The position numbers were made by a program, and so were the translations under genes. A stretch of DNA of 64,000 bases from JAWKOK01 sp963765875 (GTDB taxonomy: Bacteria > Chloroflexota > Anaerolineae > Caldilineales > Caldilineaceae): assembly GCA_963765875.1 (NCBI GenBank), contig CAVXYK010000001.1, positions 62,001-126,000 of the forward strand. The letters run 5' to 3'. Numbering within the stretch: the first letter of the stretch is position 1; every line of letters begins with the position of its first letter. The notes under the pieces are model-generated. The model made no database searches, was not told where the DNA came from, and was given only the letters and a program-made list of their open reading frames with translations. Shown one piece after another: positions 36,527 through 45,617 of the stretch.

Positions 36527-37246
36527 ATGGTTCGAATCACACACCTTCGTCTTGTGGACGATGTACGCAGCAGTTTGGAAGAAGCGATTCTGTGTGGTGA
36601 CCTGCGCCCCGGCGACCGCTTGCCTGTGGCTCAAGTTGCCGAAGAGTTCAACGTCAGTCTGACGACCGTGCGCGAGGCGTTCCTGATGCTGGAGAAGCAG
36701 GGACTTGTGGTCAACAAGCCACGGCATGGCGCCTTTGTGACCCGCCTTTCCGGCCAGGAAGCTTACGAACTTTGCCAAGCACGCGCTCTGCTGGAATCGT
36801 TCGCAGTAACCGTTGGTGTGGACCAAGTTGACGACGCCTTCATTCAGCATCTGTCTGCGATGGTGGATGAGATGGCCACGTGCATCTTGCCGCAAGATCT
36901 GCCCGCCCTGATCCGAATCGATTCAGATGTACACAAGGCGATCATCGATCTGGCAGGGTCTCAACGCATCGTTGAACTGTGGACCGGATTGAGCGGTCAA
37001 ATTGGCGCGCTCATCATGCGCAGCATGGAACAGCAAGATCTGAAGATCAGCGACATCGTGGGATTACATCGAGAACTGATCGGCGCACTGGCCTCGAATG
37101 ATACGAACTTGGCCTGTCGCACGGTCGTACACCACTATCTGCGCGATCGTTCCGAATACGGCGATTTTGCTGATCTTGTCATCGAGGCGACCGATGTGAA
37201 CGTGAATGTTTTGACGGAGTTGGCACAGGCCGATGGCGTGCTCTAG
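36527..37246 (+). CDS. GntR/FadR family transcriptional regulator
   Basis: 239 residues from ATG 36527 (TTGGAACG upstream is only a weak ribosome-binding site). The N-terminal winged helix is clear: DDVRSSLEEAILCGDLRPGD, the recognition helix region QVAEEFNVSLTTVREAFLML and the wing PRHGAFVTRLS. The C-terminal part (about 85-225) is an all-helical FCD ligand-binding domain with the spaced Asp/His positions (IRIDSDVHKAIID, GLHRELIGAL, VVHHYLRD). Such regulators respond to an acid intermediate. Divergent from the catabolic operon and sharing a palindrome with it, it is the likely local repressor. Confidence 0.93.
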   Translation: MVRITHLRLVDDVRSSLEEAILCGDLRPGDRLPVAQVAEEFNVSLTTVREAFLMLEKQGLVVNKPRHGAFVTRLSGQEAYELCQARALLESFAVTVGVDQVDDAFIQHLSAMVDEMATCILPQDLPALIRIDSDVHKAIIDLAGSQRIVELWTGLSGQIGALIMRSMEQQDLKISDIVGLHRELIGALASNDTNLACRTVVHHYLRDRSEYGDFADLVIEATDVNVNVLTELAQADGVL

Positions 37247-37341
37247 TCTCTGCCTTTCATCGGCTGCCGTTGAGCGTCATGCCTGCCGACAGCCATAAAA
37301 AGGGGATTGGTTTTTTTGCCGTCCACTCGATCAAACAGTAG

Positions 37342-37599
37342 GAATTTGTCAGCGCCACCTTGGGCGTCGGCGGCGCCATCATCATTGAGTCCTCTCTGAG
37401 CTTTCTGGGGCTGGGCATTTCACCTCCGATGCCGACCTGGGGCAATCTGCTCCAAGACTCTCAGGCCACGATGGCGAGCAAGCCCTAGCTGACCATCTTT
37501 CTCGGTCTGGCCATTTTGATCACCGTGTTGTGCATCAACTTCCTGGGCGAGGGCCTTCACGACGCCTTGGATCCGACGCTTTCTGTACGGAAGCGGTGA
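37342..37599 (+). pseudogene. C-terminal fragment of a DppC-type ABC permease
   Basis: EFVSATLGVGGAIIIESSLS, FLGLGISPPMPTWGNLLQDS, then a TAG at 37486-37488, then LTIFLGLAILITVLCINFLG and DALDP. This is the last 85 codons of a peptide-ABC permease (the stop lies where Trp is usual). It is on the plus strand, not part of the operon, and has no N-terminal part, so it is a decayed relic. The region 37247-37341 shows nothing else. Confidence 0.85.
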
Positions 37600-37615
37600 C
37601 CATTCAGATACTTTG

Positions 37616-37711
37616 ATTCACCGAGGATTTGCCGGAATTTACCGGGTTCACATGGATTTTCCTCAGTAGAATCCGTGGCAATCCGCTGTATCCGCGTAAT
37701 CCGCGGTGAAT
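37616..37711. repeat. Word-repeat palindrome with ATTCACCG/CGGTGAAT ends
   Basis: The ends ATTCACCG and CGGTGAAT pair, and the interior has imperfectly mirrored words (GAGGATTTGCCGG, TGGATTTTCC, GAATCCGTGG, CAATCCGC, GTAATCCGCGG). Sits just before the ribosome-binding site of the Gfo/Idh/MocA gene, like other elements of this kind here. Confidence 0.65.
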
Positions 37712-37747
37712 TATTTCAGCGAATGAACCGTTACCGAAGGAGTTTCA

Positions 37748-38743
37748 ATGTCTGCGCAAAAACTACGCTGGGGCGTGATCAGTACAGCCAATATTGGTCG
37801 TGCAGCCGTCATCCCAGCCATCCAGCATTCGAGTAATGGCGAGGTGGTGGCGGTTGCCAGCCGCAGCGAGGAGCAGGCCCGGCAATTCGCTGAAAGCCTC
37901 CATATTCCCCAGGCGTACGGAAGCTATGGGGCTCTGCTGGCGTCTATGGAGATCGACGCCGTCTACATTCCGCTGCCTAACGCCCTGCACGCAGAGTGGG
38001 CTGTCAAGGCTGCTGAAGCCGGCAAGCACATTCTGTGCGAAAAACCGCTGGCGTTGACCGCCGCTGAATGTCTGGATATGAAAGCGGCTGCCGACGCCAA
38101 CGATGTCTACCTGATGGAAGCGTTCATGTATCGCTTTCATCCCCGGATTGCTGAAGTGAGCCGGCTGGTTGACGGCGGCGCCATCGGAGCTCCCCGCGTG
38201 ATCCAGGCGGCCTTCACCTTTCGCCTGACCCGATCCGATAACATCCGCTTCCGTCCCGAGCTTGGCGGCGGCGCGTTGATGGATGTGGGCAGCTATTGCG
38301 TCAATGTCGCACGGACCCTCGCTGGCCGCGAACCCGACAGTGTGCAAGCCTATGCTGTCTGGCACGAGACGGGCGTAGACAGCCGGCTGTCCGGTACGTT
38401 GTGTTTTGGGGACGATCTCATGACGCAATTTGACTGCGCTCTGACCATGGAGCGACGCGAGTCATTTCTGATTGCCGGTGACGACGGCTATCTGGCGGTG
38501 GAGAATGCCTTTCTACCGGGCACACAAGATGTGACCATCGTCGAACACCATGGTCGTGGCGACGCCGTCACCCATTCGATTGCCGGTGTGGACGAGTATC
38601 AGCGGATGGTTGAACACTTTGCCGACACTGTGATCACTCGTCGCCCACTGCGCTACGGACCGTCTGAAGCGGCGGCCAACATGCGTGTGATCGAAGCGCT
38701 CTATCGTTCTGCACGCAATGGCGGATCGCCTGAAGCCCCTTAA
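37748..38743 (+). CDS. Gfo/Idh/MocA family oxidoreductase
   Basis: 331 residues; ATG after GAAGGAGTTTC. NAD(P)-binding part: WGVISTANIGRAAVIPAIQH, then YIPLPNALHAEWAVKAAEAG and the family hallmark HILCEKPLALT with the catalytic Lys. The C-terminal domain has FMYRFHPRIAEV and GGGALMDVGSYCVNVARTLA, the latter with the conserved Asp/His region. It resembles dihydrodiol/xylose-type dehydrogenases. The next gene is a D-2-hydroxyacid dehydrogenase 79 bases on, on the same strand, suggesting a two-gene redox unit. Confidence 0.93.
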   Translation: MSAQKLRWGVISTANIGRAAVIPAIQHSSNGEVVAVASRSEEQARQFAESLHIPQAYGSYGALLASMEIDAVYIPLPNALHAEWAVKAAEAGKHILCEKPLALTAAECLDMKAAADANDVYLMEAFMYRFHPRIAEVSRLVDGGAIGAPRVIQAAFTFRLTRSDNIRFRPELGGGALMDVGSYCVNVARTLAGREPDSVQAYAVWHETGVDSRLSGTLCFGDDLMTQFDCALTMERRESFLIAGDDGYLAVENAFLPGTQDVTIVEHHGRGDAVTHSIAGVDEYQRMVEHFADTVITRRPLRYGPSEAAANMRVIEALYRSARNGGSPEAP

Positions 38744-38822
38744 TCTTTGCGCCGGTGCAGCGAAGTGTTTGTACGCCATCGGCGCGTCAATTTGAACAAC
38801 ATCTTTTGGGAAGTGTTTTTCT

Positions 38823-39860
38823 ATGAATCAAGACAATCAGAGCCGCAATCTGCTCATCACCAGCTACTTGGAACCGGAACATGTGGCGCGTATCCGTGGG
38901 GTGGATTCACGCCTGAACGTGATCTACGAGCCCGATCTGATCGCTCGACCGCGCTATCCCGCCGATCATGTGGGCGCTCCGCTGGTTCGCGCTGCCGAGG
39001 AAGAGGCGCGCTGGCAGGCATTGCTTGGCGAAGCCGAAATCCTCTTTGACTTCGATCATTCGCACCGCGAAGATCTGCCGGAATTGGCGCCCAATCTACG
39101 CTGGCTACAGGCGACGAGCGCAGGCATCGGTCAGTTCGTCAAGCGCATGGGCTACGATGTCCGTTTGCCGCAGACGATCTTCACCACGGCCAGCGGCGTC
39201 CATGCACGGCCGCTGGCCGAATTCTGTATGATGGCCGTGCTCATGCACTATAATCGTCTGATTCACATTCTGACCGAGCAGCGCGTCCACCATTGGGAAC
39301 GCTATGCGGCCACCGATTTGGAGGGCCGGACGCTGGCTGTGATCGGCCTGGGCAAGATCGGGCGCGAGGTCGCACGGTTGGCCAGCGGCTTGGGAATGCG
39401 TACCGTGGGGACGCGTGCCCGTGGCAATGATGACTCCGTGGATCGCTTCTACGCGCCCGCCGAATTGCACGAAATGCTGGGCGAGGCCGATGTCGTCGTC
39501 GTCATTGTGCCACACACGCCCCACACCGAGCAGTTGATCGATGCCGCCGCCCTAGCCGCCATGAAGCCGGGCGCCTTCTTCATCAATATCGCCCGCGGCC
39601 TGGTTGTCGACGAACCGGCGATGATTGCGGCGCTGCAATCGGGTCACCTTGGCGGGGCTGCCTTGGATGTTTTCGCCGAAGAGCCGCTGCCGACCGAAAG
39701 TCCGCTCTGGGATATGCCCAACGTCCTGGTCAGTCCCCACTCGGCCAGCACCAGCGACCGGGAGAATGAACGCATCACCGACCTCTTCTGCGCCAATCTG
39801 CGACGCTATCTGGATGGCGACACGCTCGAAAACGTGTTAGATACAACGCGGCTGTATTGA
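38823..39860 (+). CDS. D-2-hydroxyacid dehydrogenase
   Basis: 345 residues. The NAD motif is in LAVIGLGKIGREVARLASGL (about 172-191). The catalytic Arg is in NIARGLVVDEPAM (about 258), the Glu in FAEEPLPTESPLW and the His in VSPHSASTSDREN. These are the three signature catalytic residues of the family (phosphoglycerate dehydrogenase/hydroxypyruvate reductase type). The N-terminal catalytic half has the usual LRWLQATSAGIGQ. It would reduce a 2-keto acid to a D-hydroxyacid or the reverse; specificity unknown. Confidence 0.93.
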   Translation: MNQDNQSRNLLITSYLEPEHVARIRGVDSRLNVIYEPDLIARPRYPADHVGAPLVRAAEEEARWQALLGEAEILFDFDHSHREDLPELAPNLRWLQATSAGIGQFVKRMGYDVRLPQTIFTTASGVHARPLAEFCMMAVLMHYNRLIHILTEQRVHHWERYAATDLEGRTLAVIGLGKIGREVARLASGLGMRTVGTRARGNDDSVDRFYAPAELHEMLGEADVVVVIVPHTPHTEQLIDAAALAAMKPGAFFINIARGLVVDEPAMIAALQSGHLGGAALDVFAEEPLPTESPLWDMPNVLVSPHSASTSDRENERITDLFCANLRRYLDGDTLENVLDTTRLY

Positions 39861-39934
39861 AGCTACATCTCATGAGATCGATAGTTTCTCGTCACAGAGA
39901 TATGGAGATTGAAGAGATTGCGATTGTGGCGTAG

Positions 39935-40309
39935 TCAACCCATGTTAACAAATCGTACGCCATCTATCCCTTGAAAATCTGCGTCTTGCGTCCACAGAAC
40001 AGCGTTGTACGTACGGGCTGTCGACAGGATAATGCTGTCGGCCATAGCGAGTCTGTGTTCCAATGAGATGGCTGCGGCTTCTATAGCAATCTCTTGGGTC
40101 ACGTCGGCGACGACGCCAAGGGACATGATTCCCATGGCCTGCAGGGCCGCTTCTTCCCCGCGTTGTGTCAACAAGCGCTTGAACACTTCGTATAGACAGA
40201 TAGTTGGTACACTCAGGTCGTCGGTCGCCTTGATCGCCGGCGCAAAAAAGTCTGCATTGGTATCCCCGGCGAAATAGGCCAGCCAGCCTGAGGAATCGAC
40301 TATGTTCAT
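39935..40309 (-). CDS. PIN-domain ribonuclease toxin (VapC-like)
   Basis: 124 residues. The PIN active-site acids are in place: Asp in NIVDSSGWLAYF (residue 5), Glu in ICLYEVFKRL (about 41), Asp in HRLAMADSIILS (about 91) and Asp in LWTQDADFQG (about 109). Such toxins cleave RNA (often initiator tRNA) unless bound by the partner. The start overlaps the antitoxin's stop by 4 bases. A fragment of a second copy of its 3' end lies at 23604-23666. Confidence 0.92.
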   Translation of the reverse strand: MNIVDSSGWLAYFAGDTNADFFAPAIKATDDLSVPTICLYEVFKRLLTQRGEEAALQAMGIMSLGVVADVTQEIAIEAAAISLEHRLAMADSIILSTARTYNAVLWTQDADFQGIDGVRFVNMG

Positions 40310-40521
40310 AGGTCGCGATCCGACTTGTCTCGCTGGGGATCCGTGTCTATGCCTTGAAAGATTCCTTGCGCATCCTCAATCGGCGGAACGATCACAACCC
40401 GCAGGGTATCCTGATAGGGGATGAATGATATCTTTTGTCCTGGCCTGAGATTGAATTGCTCGCGGATTAGGCGAGGAATGACTACCTGATATTTCGACGA
40501 TATCGTGACTGTATTGTTCAT
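40306..40521 (-). CDS. AbrB/MazE-type antitoxin
   Basis: 71 residues from ATG 40521 (AAAGGGGCAC upstream). The N-terminal swapped-hairpin domain reads TVTISSKYQVVIPRLIREQF, then LRPGQKISFIPYQDTLRVVI, the SpoVT/AbrB DNA-binding pattern. The C-terminal tail (GIFQGIDTDPQRDKSDRDL) is the likely toxin-binding segment. It precedes the PIN toxin gene in the usual order. AbrB-type antitoxins usually autorepress the pair. Confidence 0.88.
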   Translation of the reverse strand: MNNTVTISSKYQVVIPRLIREQFNLRPGQKISFIPYQDTLRVVIVPPIEDAQGIFQGIDTDPQRDKSDRDL

Positions 40522-40561
40522 TCGTGCCCCTTTACGTAGCTTCTCAATTTTCTGTGGCAGA

Positions 40562-40763
40562 GGCGATCCTTGCGATCGCCTGACATGGGCAGGCGCAAGA
40601 CCCATGCGCATCAAGCGAAGGCATTGGCCCGGACCACCACCGGTTGAAACCGGTGGCTGATATGGGAAGTGCGCTGAAGCGCACTGTCGAAATGGCCGAA
40701 ATGTGCGCACTTGTCGCCTGCTTGAGCAGGCTTTCCGTATCAGCCGCCGGCTTCAACCGGCTG
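40562..40763. repeat. Cluster of five small hairpins (REP-like)
   Basis: GGCGATCC/GCGATCGCC (40562), CCACCGGTT/AACCGGTGG (40637-40656), AGTGCGCTGAAGCGCACT (40668-40685), GCCTGCTTGAGCAGGC (40716-40731) and an imperfect CCGCCGGCTTCAACCGGC (about 40742). Five different stems lie within 200 bases just upstream of the antitoxin gene. The remaining gap to 41136 has no gene. Confidence 0.75.
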
Positions 40764-41136
40764 CGAGCTAGACATAACGCTTAGCTTGATGCGTCTCAGC
40801 GCAAGACCTGCCCCGACAACTTGAGAAGAGACCTCCTTGCGTTGAAATTTCTTACGTGTTTTTATCGAACAAAAAACGTAAGGCGCTTGTGTTATTATAG
40901 TGGGGTTTTTCTAGCCGGTCAACTGCTCGATGGCTGACTCGAACTGTGTCTGCCGCTCCGAACCAGATGGAGATCGCTTGTGTAGAATCCCGTATCGCAA
41001 TCTTTGGCAAGCCGTGCTACACTCCCCGTGCAGGTTTTTGCCTGCTGCTCCTGCTTTCTGAAATCTCCCTCGTCTCTACGGCACAGCCTTGCCAGGCAAC
41101 TGGGCTCGGCTCATCAGACTATCCACAAGGAGAACC

Positions 41137-41814
41137 ATGATGAAAATTAAATGGCTTGCACACGCCGCATTTCTGATTGAGGGAGATGGTCTGCGCATCA
41201 TTACGGATCCCTATGAACCCAGCGAGATCATGGATCTGCCGCCGATCACGGAAGCGGCCGACATCGTGGTGCGCAGCTCGGATGACGACGATGCCCACTG
41301 CTACGTCGGCTCGATCCCCGCCGGTTTCGAGCTTGTGACCGCCACCGACATTGTCGAGACCGGCGCCACCGCGCACGGAGTCGAATTTGCCGCTATCTGG
41401 TCCCAGGAGAGCGTCCACAAGGACGTGGTGCGCGACAACGCCATGTATCGCTTCACGCTGGACGGCATCAAGATCACCCACATGGGCGACGCCGGCAATG
41501 CACTCACAGACGCCCAGATGGAGACCCTGGCCGGCACCGATATCCTTTTTGCCTTGGCCGGCGGCTACCCGACGATTGAACTGGCTGATCTGCATGCTGT
41601 CATCAAGGCCGTCAAGCCGAAGGTCGTCATTCCCATGCACTACCGCATTCCTGGCCCACGCTTCAGTATGCTTCCGGTTACCGTCTTTTCATCTGAGTAC
41701 GAGGATTCGGCGATCGACTGGGTCGATGGGTCGGAAATTGAGTTTTCCAAAGAGACTCTGCCCGACGAGATGCGTATCGTGGTCCTGAAGCCAACGCTAT
41801 ACCGAGAGGAGTAA
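41137..41814 (+). CDS. MBL-fold metal-dependent hydrolase (UlaG-like)
   Basis: 225 residues from ATG 41137 after CAAGGAGAACC. N-terminal IKWLAHAAFLIEGDGLRIIT starts the fold of UlaG/YcdF-like beta-lactamase-family hydrolases. The usual HxHxDH is not visible; instead RSSDDDDAHC, then KITHMGDAGNALTDAQ and VVIPMHYRIPG give Asp and His ligands, so the metal site looks reduced compared with UlaG. Start 8 bases before the next gene's region, so it is co-transcribed with the HisD-like gene. Possible role: lactone or cyclic ester hydrolysis; unproven. Confidence 0.83.
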   Translation: MMKIKWLAHAAFLIEGDGLRIITDPYEPSEIMDLPPITEAADIVVRSSDDDDAHCYVGSIPAGFELVTATDIVETGATAHGVEFAAIWSQESVHKDVVRDNAMYRFTLDGIKITHMGDAGNALTDAQMETLAGTDILFALAGGYPTIELADLHAVIKAVKPKVVIPMHYRIPGPRFSMLPVTVFSSEYEDSAIDWVDGSEIEFSKETLPDEMRIVVLKPTLYREE

Positions 41815-41822
41815 GCGAGGCC

Positions 41823-43097
41823 ATGGCTGAGGTTTTCAAGCAGGGCAAGAGCGATGCTGAGCGCTACGAGGCGGATCAACAGGTGCAAACTGTGGTGCGT
41901 GAGATCCTGGACGATATCCGCCTGCGCGGCGACGAGGCGGTACGCGAACTATCGCTGAAATTCGACAACTGGAGTCCGGATCGTTTTCGGCTCTCGCAAG
42001 CGCAGATCGCCGACGTCGTGAACTCCGTTCCCATGCAGGTGCTCAACGACATTCGCTTTGCGCAGACACAGATCCGCAACTTCGCAGAAATCCAGAAGGC
42101 CGCACTGCAGGACGTTGAAGTCGAGACGCTGCCCGGCGTGATCCTGGGCCACAAGAACATCCCGGTCAATAGCGTCGGCTGCTATGTGCCCGGCGGACGC
42201 TATCCCATGGTGGCCTCGGCCCACATGAGCGTGCTGACGGCCAAGGTGGCCGGCGTCAAGCGTGTCATCGCCTCCACGCCGCCCATCGACGGCCAATTGT
42301 CACGGGAGACCATTGCTGCCATTCACTTGGCCGGGGCTGACGAGATCCACGTCATCGGTGGTGTGCAAGCACTTGCGCGCATGGCGTTGGGTAGTGCAAC
42401 GCTGGAGCCGGTCGACATGCTGGTCGGTCCCGGCAATGCCTACGTGGCCGAGGCCAAACGCCAACTCTTCGGTCGAGTGGGCATCGATCTGTTGGCTGGG
42501 CCGACCGAGGTGCTGATCATCGCGGACGAGTCAGCCGACGCCGAGATGGTGGCGACCGATCTACTGGGCCAGGCCGAACATGGCCCGACTTCGCCTGCCG
42601 TGCTGATTACGACAAGTGCCGACCTTGCAGAGGCTGTGTTGGTCGAGGTGGGGCGCCAGCTGGAAACGTTGTCCACTGCCGATGTTGCCGGTGTCGCCTG
42701 GCGTGACTATGGGTCGATCATCGTGGTGGCGGATCATGCAGAGGCTGTGATCGAGGCCGACCGCATCGCCAGTGAACATGTGCAGGTACTGACAACCGAC
42801 GACGACTACTTTTTGACCAACATGACCAACTACGGCGCGCTCTTCCTCGGACCACGCACCAATGTGGCCTATGGCGACAAGGTCATCGGCACCAATCATA
42901 CGCTGCCGACCAAATTGGCTGCCCGTTACACCGGTGGGTTGTGGGTGGGCAAGTTCATCAAGACCGTTACCTACCAACGAGTTGTCAGCGATGAAGCCAG
43001 TGTATTCGTCGGCGAGTATTGTTCGAGACTCTGCGCAATCGAGCGTTTTGCGGGACACAAAGCCCAGGCTGATCTGCGCGTTCGGCGTTATGGCTGA
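41823..43097 (+). CDS. Histidinol-dehydrogenase-family protein (HisD-like)
   Basis: 424 residues. Family signature present: SVGCYVPGGRYPMVASAHMS, then GPGNAYVAEAKRQLFGRVGI and DLLAGPTEVLIIADESAD, ADLLGQAEHGPTSPAVL-like (TDLLGQAEHGPTSPAVLITT), and NHTLPT near the C-terminus. HisD oxidises histidinol to histidine, but paralogues oxidise other alcohols such as sulfopropanediol. It is not next to any other his gene and follows an MBL hydrolase, so a catabolic role is more likely. Its last 167 coding bases are repeated at 47627. Confidence 0.85.
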   Translation: MAEVFKQGKSDAERYEADQQVQTVVREILDDIRLRGDEAVRELSLKFDNWSPDRFRLSQAQIADVVNSVPMQVLNDIRFAQTQIRNFAEIQKAALQDVEVETLPGVILGHKNIPVNSVGCYVPGGRYPMVASAHMSVLTAKVAGVKRVIASTPPIDGQLSRETIAAIHLAGADEIHVIGGVQALARMALGSATLEPVDMLVGPGNAYVAEAKRQLFGRVGIDLLAGPTEVLIIADESADAEMVATDLLGQAEHGPTSPAVLITTSADLAEAVLVEVGRQLETLSTADVAGVAWRDYGSIIVVADHAEAVIEADRIASEHVQVLTTDDDYFLTNMTNYGALFLGPRTNVAYGDKVIGTNHTLPTKLAARYTGGLWVGKFIKTVTYQRVVSDEASVFVGEYCSRLCAIERFAGHKAQADLRVRRYG

Positions 43098-43364
43098 CTT
43101 CGCCAGGCGCTGTCGAATTCTCTGGGCCGACCTTGACGAATTCGACAACAGCCGGTTATATGACCAATATCGTGGCGGCGTAGCCACCCAGACCCCAGTC
43201 CCCAATAAACGGATACTTCGGCATTGCAGAGCCTTCCCTGTGAAATCCACACAATCTGTGAGAAGGCCGAATGTATGCGATTTTGCCCGATTGAGTGTTC
43301 GGATCCGAAGCCGAATGTTCAACCCGTTCCGTACCCCGTTTTTCGTGTATCGCACAAGGAGAGA

Positions 43365-45617
43365 ATGATGAACAAGACTCGTCTTCGACTCGCTACGGCG
43401 TTATTCTGCGGCCTAGCGCTCATCCTGTGGATGGGCGCTGGTGCTTCTGCACAGACACCAACACCTGCAGATGAAATGGCAGAAATTTCTGCCCAGATTC
43501 AAACAACGGGTGCTGCACCGATCATCGTGGAATTGGCCACGAGTTGGCGTGCAGAAAACTATGGCGATATCCAAGCTGCCAACGTCCAGGACGCCGCCAT
43601 TGCCAGCGCTCAGCAGGCCATTCTTGGCCTGCTGAGCACTTTTGACGTGACAAACGTCAAGACCTATCAGTCGATTCCGCAGCTGGCGCTCACGGTATCC
43701 TCGCAGGAGGCATTGGCTGCCTTGAGCGAGGCGCCCGAAGTTTCCAGGATACAGCTGGACAGGCTGTCCGCGCCCACGTTGCTGGAAAGTGGGCCGCTCA
43801 TCCGTGTCAATCATGCGCACACGCTCTTCTACAAGGGCAACGGTCAGGTTGTCGCGGTGCTTGATACCGGCGTCGCCAAGAATCATCCGGACCTTGCCGG
43901 CAAGATCGTCTCGGAAGCATGTTATTCCACGACCAATGGTTCGCAGGGGGCAAGTTCGCTGTGCCCTGGCGGTCAGGATACGACTGCAACCAATTCGGGC
44001 CTCAACTGTGCTGCGAACATCAGCGGGTGTGACCATGGCACCCATGTTGCGGGTATCGTAGCCGGCGTTGCACCCGAAGCCGACCTGATCGCAATACAGG
44101 TCTTTTCACGCGTTGATGATTCGGGTTCCAACACACCCTGTTCAAATGCCGGGCGGACAAGTCCATGTGTATTGGCCTATACATCCGATATCAATTTGGC
44201 GCTTGAACGCGTGCGAGCTTTGAATCCGGGGCTAAATGTCGCGTCTGTCAATATGAGCCTTGGCGGAGGCCAATTTACGTCCACTTGTAACAATGACGCC
44301 CGCAAGCCGGCCATTGAATTGTTAGCCGGGGAACGGGTGGCGACGGTGATTGCCGCGGGGAATAGTGGTTTTCGAAGTTCCATGGGCGCGCCGGCGTGTA
44401 TTTCAGCATCAATCAGTGTGGCCGCATCGACAGACAGCGACTCGATTGCCAGCTTCTCAAATATTTCGTCGATAACCACGCTCTTTGCACCTGGATTTGA
44501 CATCACATCGGCTGTGCCGGCGACCGGCAACGCGGGCAAGAACGGTACCTCCATGGCCGCGCCCCACGTAGCCGGCGCAGTGGCGATCTTCAGACAGGTG
44601 AAACCATCTGCGACAGTAACTGAGATCAGAAATCTGTTGGCCACTAACGGCCCAAACATCACCGACAATCGCACCAGTGGGTCAATCACAAAGCGTAGGC
44701 TGGATGTTTATTCCGGGCTCTGCGATCTGATCACCTGCGACGTTGATGATTATCGGACGCTATTGCTCAACCAACCGCTGAACGGCAGCACCAGCCCGTC
44801 CGATGACCGCGATCACTACTTTTTATTCGGCGTGGCAGGTCAACAGATTACCATCGAATTGGACCGCACGAGTGGAAATCTGGATCCCTATCTGGAACTC
44901 TATAATCCATCCGGCGTGCGCGTTGCCGTCAACAACAACAGCGGCGCGGGAAGCAATGCACTTATCAACGGTCGGACACTACAGCAGACCGGTCGTTACC
45001 AGATCGTCGCACGTGGTGTCAGCGGGACTGGAGGGTATCGGCTCCGCTCAATGCAGCAATCGATCGTTCTCAATCCCAGGCCTAGTATCACCAGCCTGAG
45101 CCCGGCTTCGGCGACCGGCACCTTCAACGGGTCCGATTTTTGGGTGCAGATCCGGGGGCGCAACTTCTCCCGCGCCTCCAGGGTCGATCGGAATGGTTCA
45201 TCACGCAGCGTATTCTACTCTAGCCCGACGCGGATCTGGATTCGTGTACGCGGCTCCGACCTGAACTTTCCATGGCCGCGTACCGCGTTTGTCACGGTGC
45301 GCAATCCCTCTCCCGGAGGAGGCACGTCCGCTGCGCGGGCGTTCCCGATCGTCTTCCCGTTCCTGGGTGAGAGCAAGCTGCTTCAGCCTGAGACAGGCGA
45401 GATCGTCGAGACCGACGTGAAGACGACGATGGCCATCAGTTGGACGGCGCCGATCACCGTCACCAGCTGGCGCACGATGCAGAATATGGACCTGCGCCTG
45501 CCGCGACCAGGAAGGCAACACGGCAGCCTGGATTCGCGTTGTCGAACGCGAGGGGGCAAACAGCGTCTATCGAGTACTCAACTCTGCAGAGGTGAGTGTC
45601 TCGCGATCATTGACTGA
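43365..45617 (+). CDS. Secreted subtilisin-like serine protease (S8), N-terminal part
   Basis: Read from ATG 43365 (ACAAGGAGAG upstream). A signal peptide ends near GASAQTPTP. The S8 catalytic triad is complete: Asp in VVAVLDTGVAKNHPDL (residue 167), His in CDHGTHVAGIVAG (224) and Ser in NGTSMAAPHVAGA (396). A pre-peptidase C-terminal domain follows (DRDHYFLFGVAGQQITIELD, TGRYQIVARGVSG), then a TIG/IPT-like domain (PSITSLSPASATGTF). Near 45503 a single extra base changes the frame; the remaining product to 45617 is out of frame. The rest of the protein is in the next feature. Extracellular protein. Confidence 0.93.
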   Translation: MMNKTRLRLATALFCGLALILWMGAGASAQTPTPADEMAEISAQIQTTGAAPIIVELATSWRAENYGDIQAANVQDAAIASAQQAILGLLSTFDVTNVKTYQSIPQLALTVSSQEALAALSEAPEVSRIQLDRLSAPTLLESGPLIRVNHAHTLFYKGNGQVVAVLDTGVAKNHPDLAGKIVSEACYSTTNGSQGASSLCPGGQDTTATNSGLNCAANISGCDHGTHVAGIVAGVAPEADLIAIQVFSRVDDSGSNTPCSNAGRTSPCVLAYTSDINLALERVRALNPGLNVASVNMSLGGGQFTSTCNNDARKPAIELLAGERVATVIAAGNSGFRSSMGAPACISASISVAASTDSDSIASFSNISSITTLFAPGFDITSAVPATGNAGKNGTSMAAPHVAGAVAIFRQVKPSATVTEIRNLLATNGPNITDNRTSGSITKRRLDVYSGLCDLITCDVDDYRTLLLNQPLNGSTSPSDDRDHYFLFGVAGQQITIELDRTSGNLDPYLELYNPSGVRVAVNNNSGAGSNALINGRTLQQTGRYQIVARGVSGTGGYRLRSMQQSIVLNPRPSITSLSPASATGTFNGSDFWVQIRGRNFSRASRVDRNGSSRSVFYSSPTRIWIRVRGSDLNFPWPRTAFVTVRNPSPGGGTSAARAFPIVFPFLGESKLLQPETGEIVETDVKTTMAISWTAPITVTSWRTMQNMDLRLPRPGRQHGSLDSRCRTRGGKQRLSSTQLCRGECLAIID

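Noticed and set aside
36526..36540. GGTTCGAATCA resembling a tRNA T-arm
   Set aside because: It is the first codons of the GntR gene, and no acceptor or anticodon stem surrounds it.
41823..43097. Calling the HisD-like gene a biosynthetic hisD
   Set aside because: No other histidine genes are adjacent, and family paralogues oxidise other alcohols, so the specific symbol is withheld.
45505..45617. Programmed ribosomal frameshift in the subtilase
   Set aside because: No slippery heptamer or stimulating structure was evident; a simple indel explains the break.
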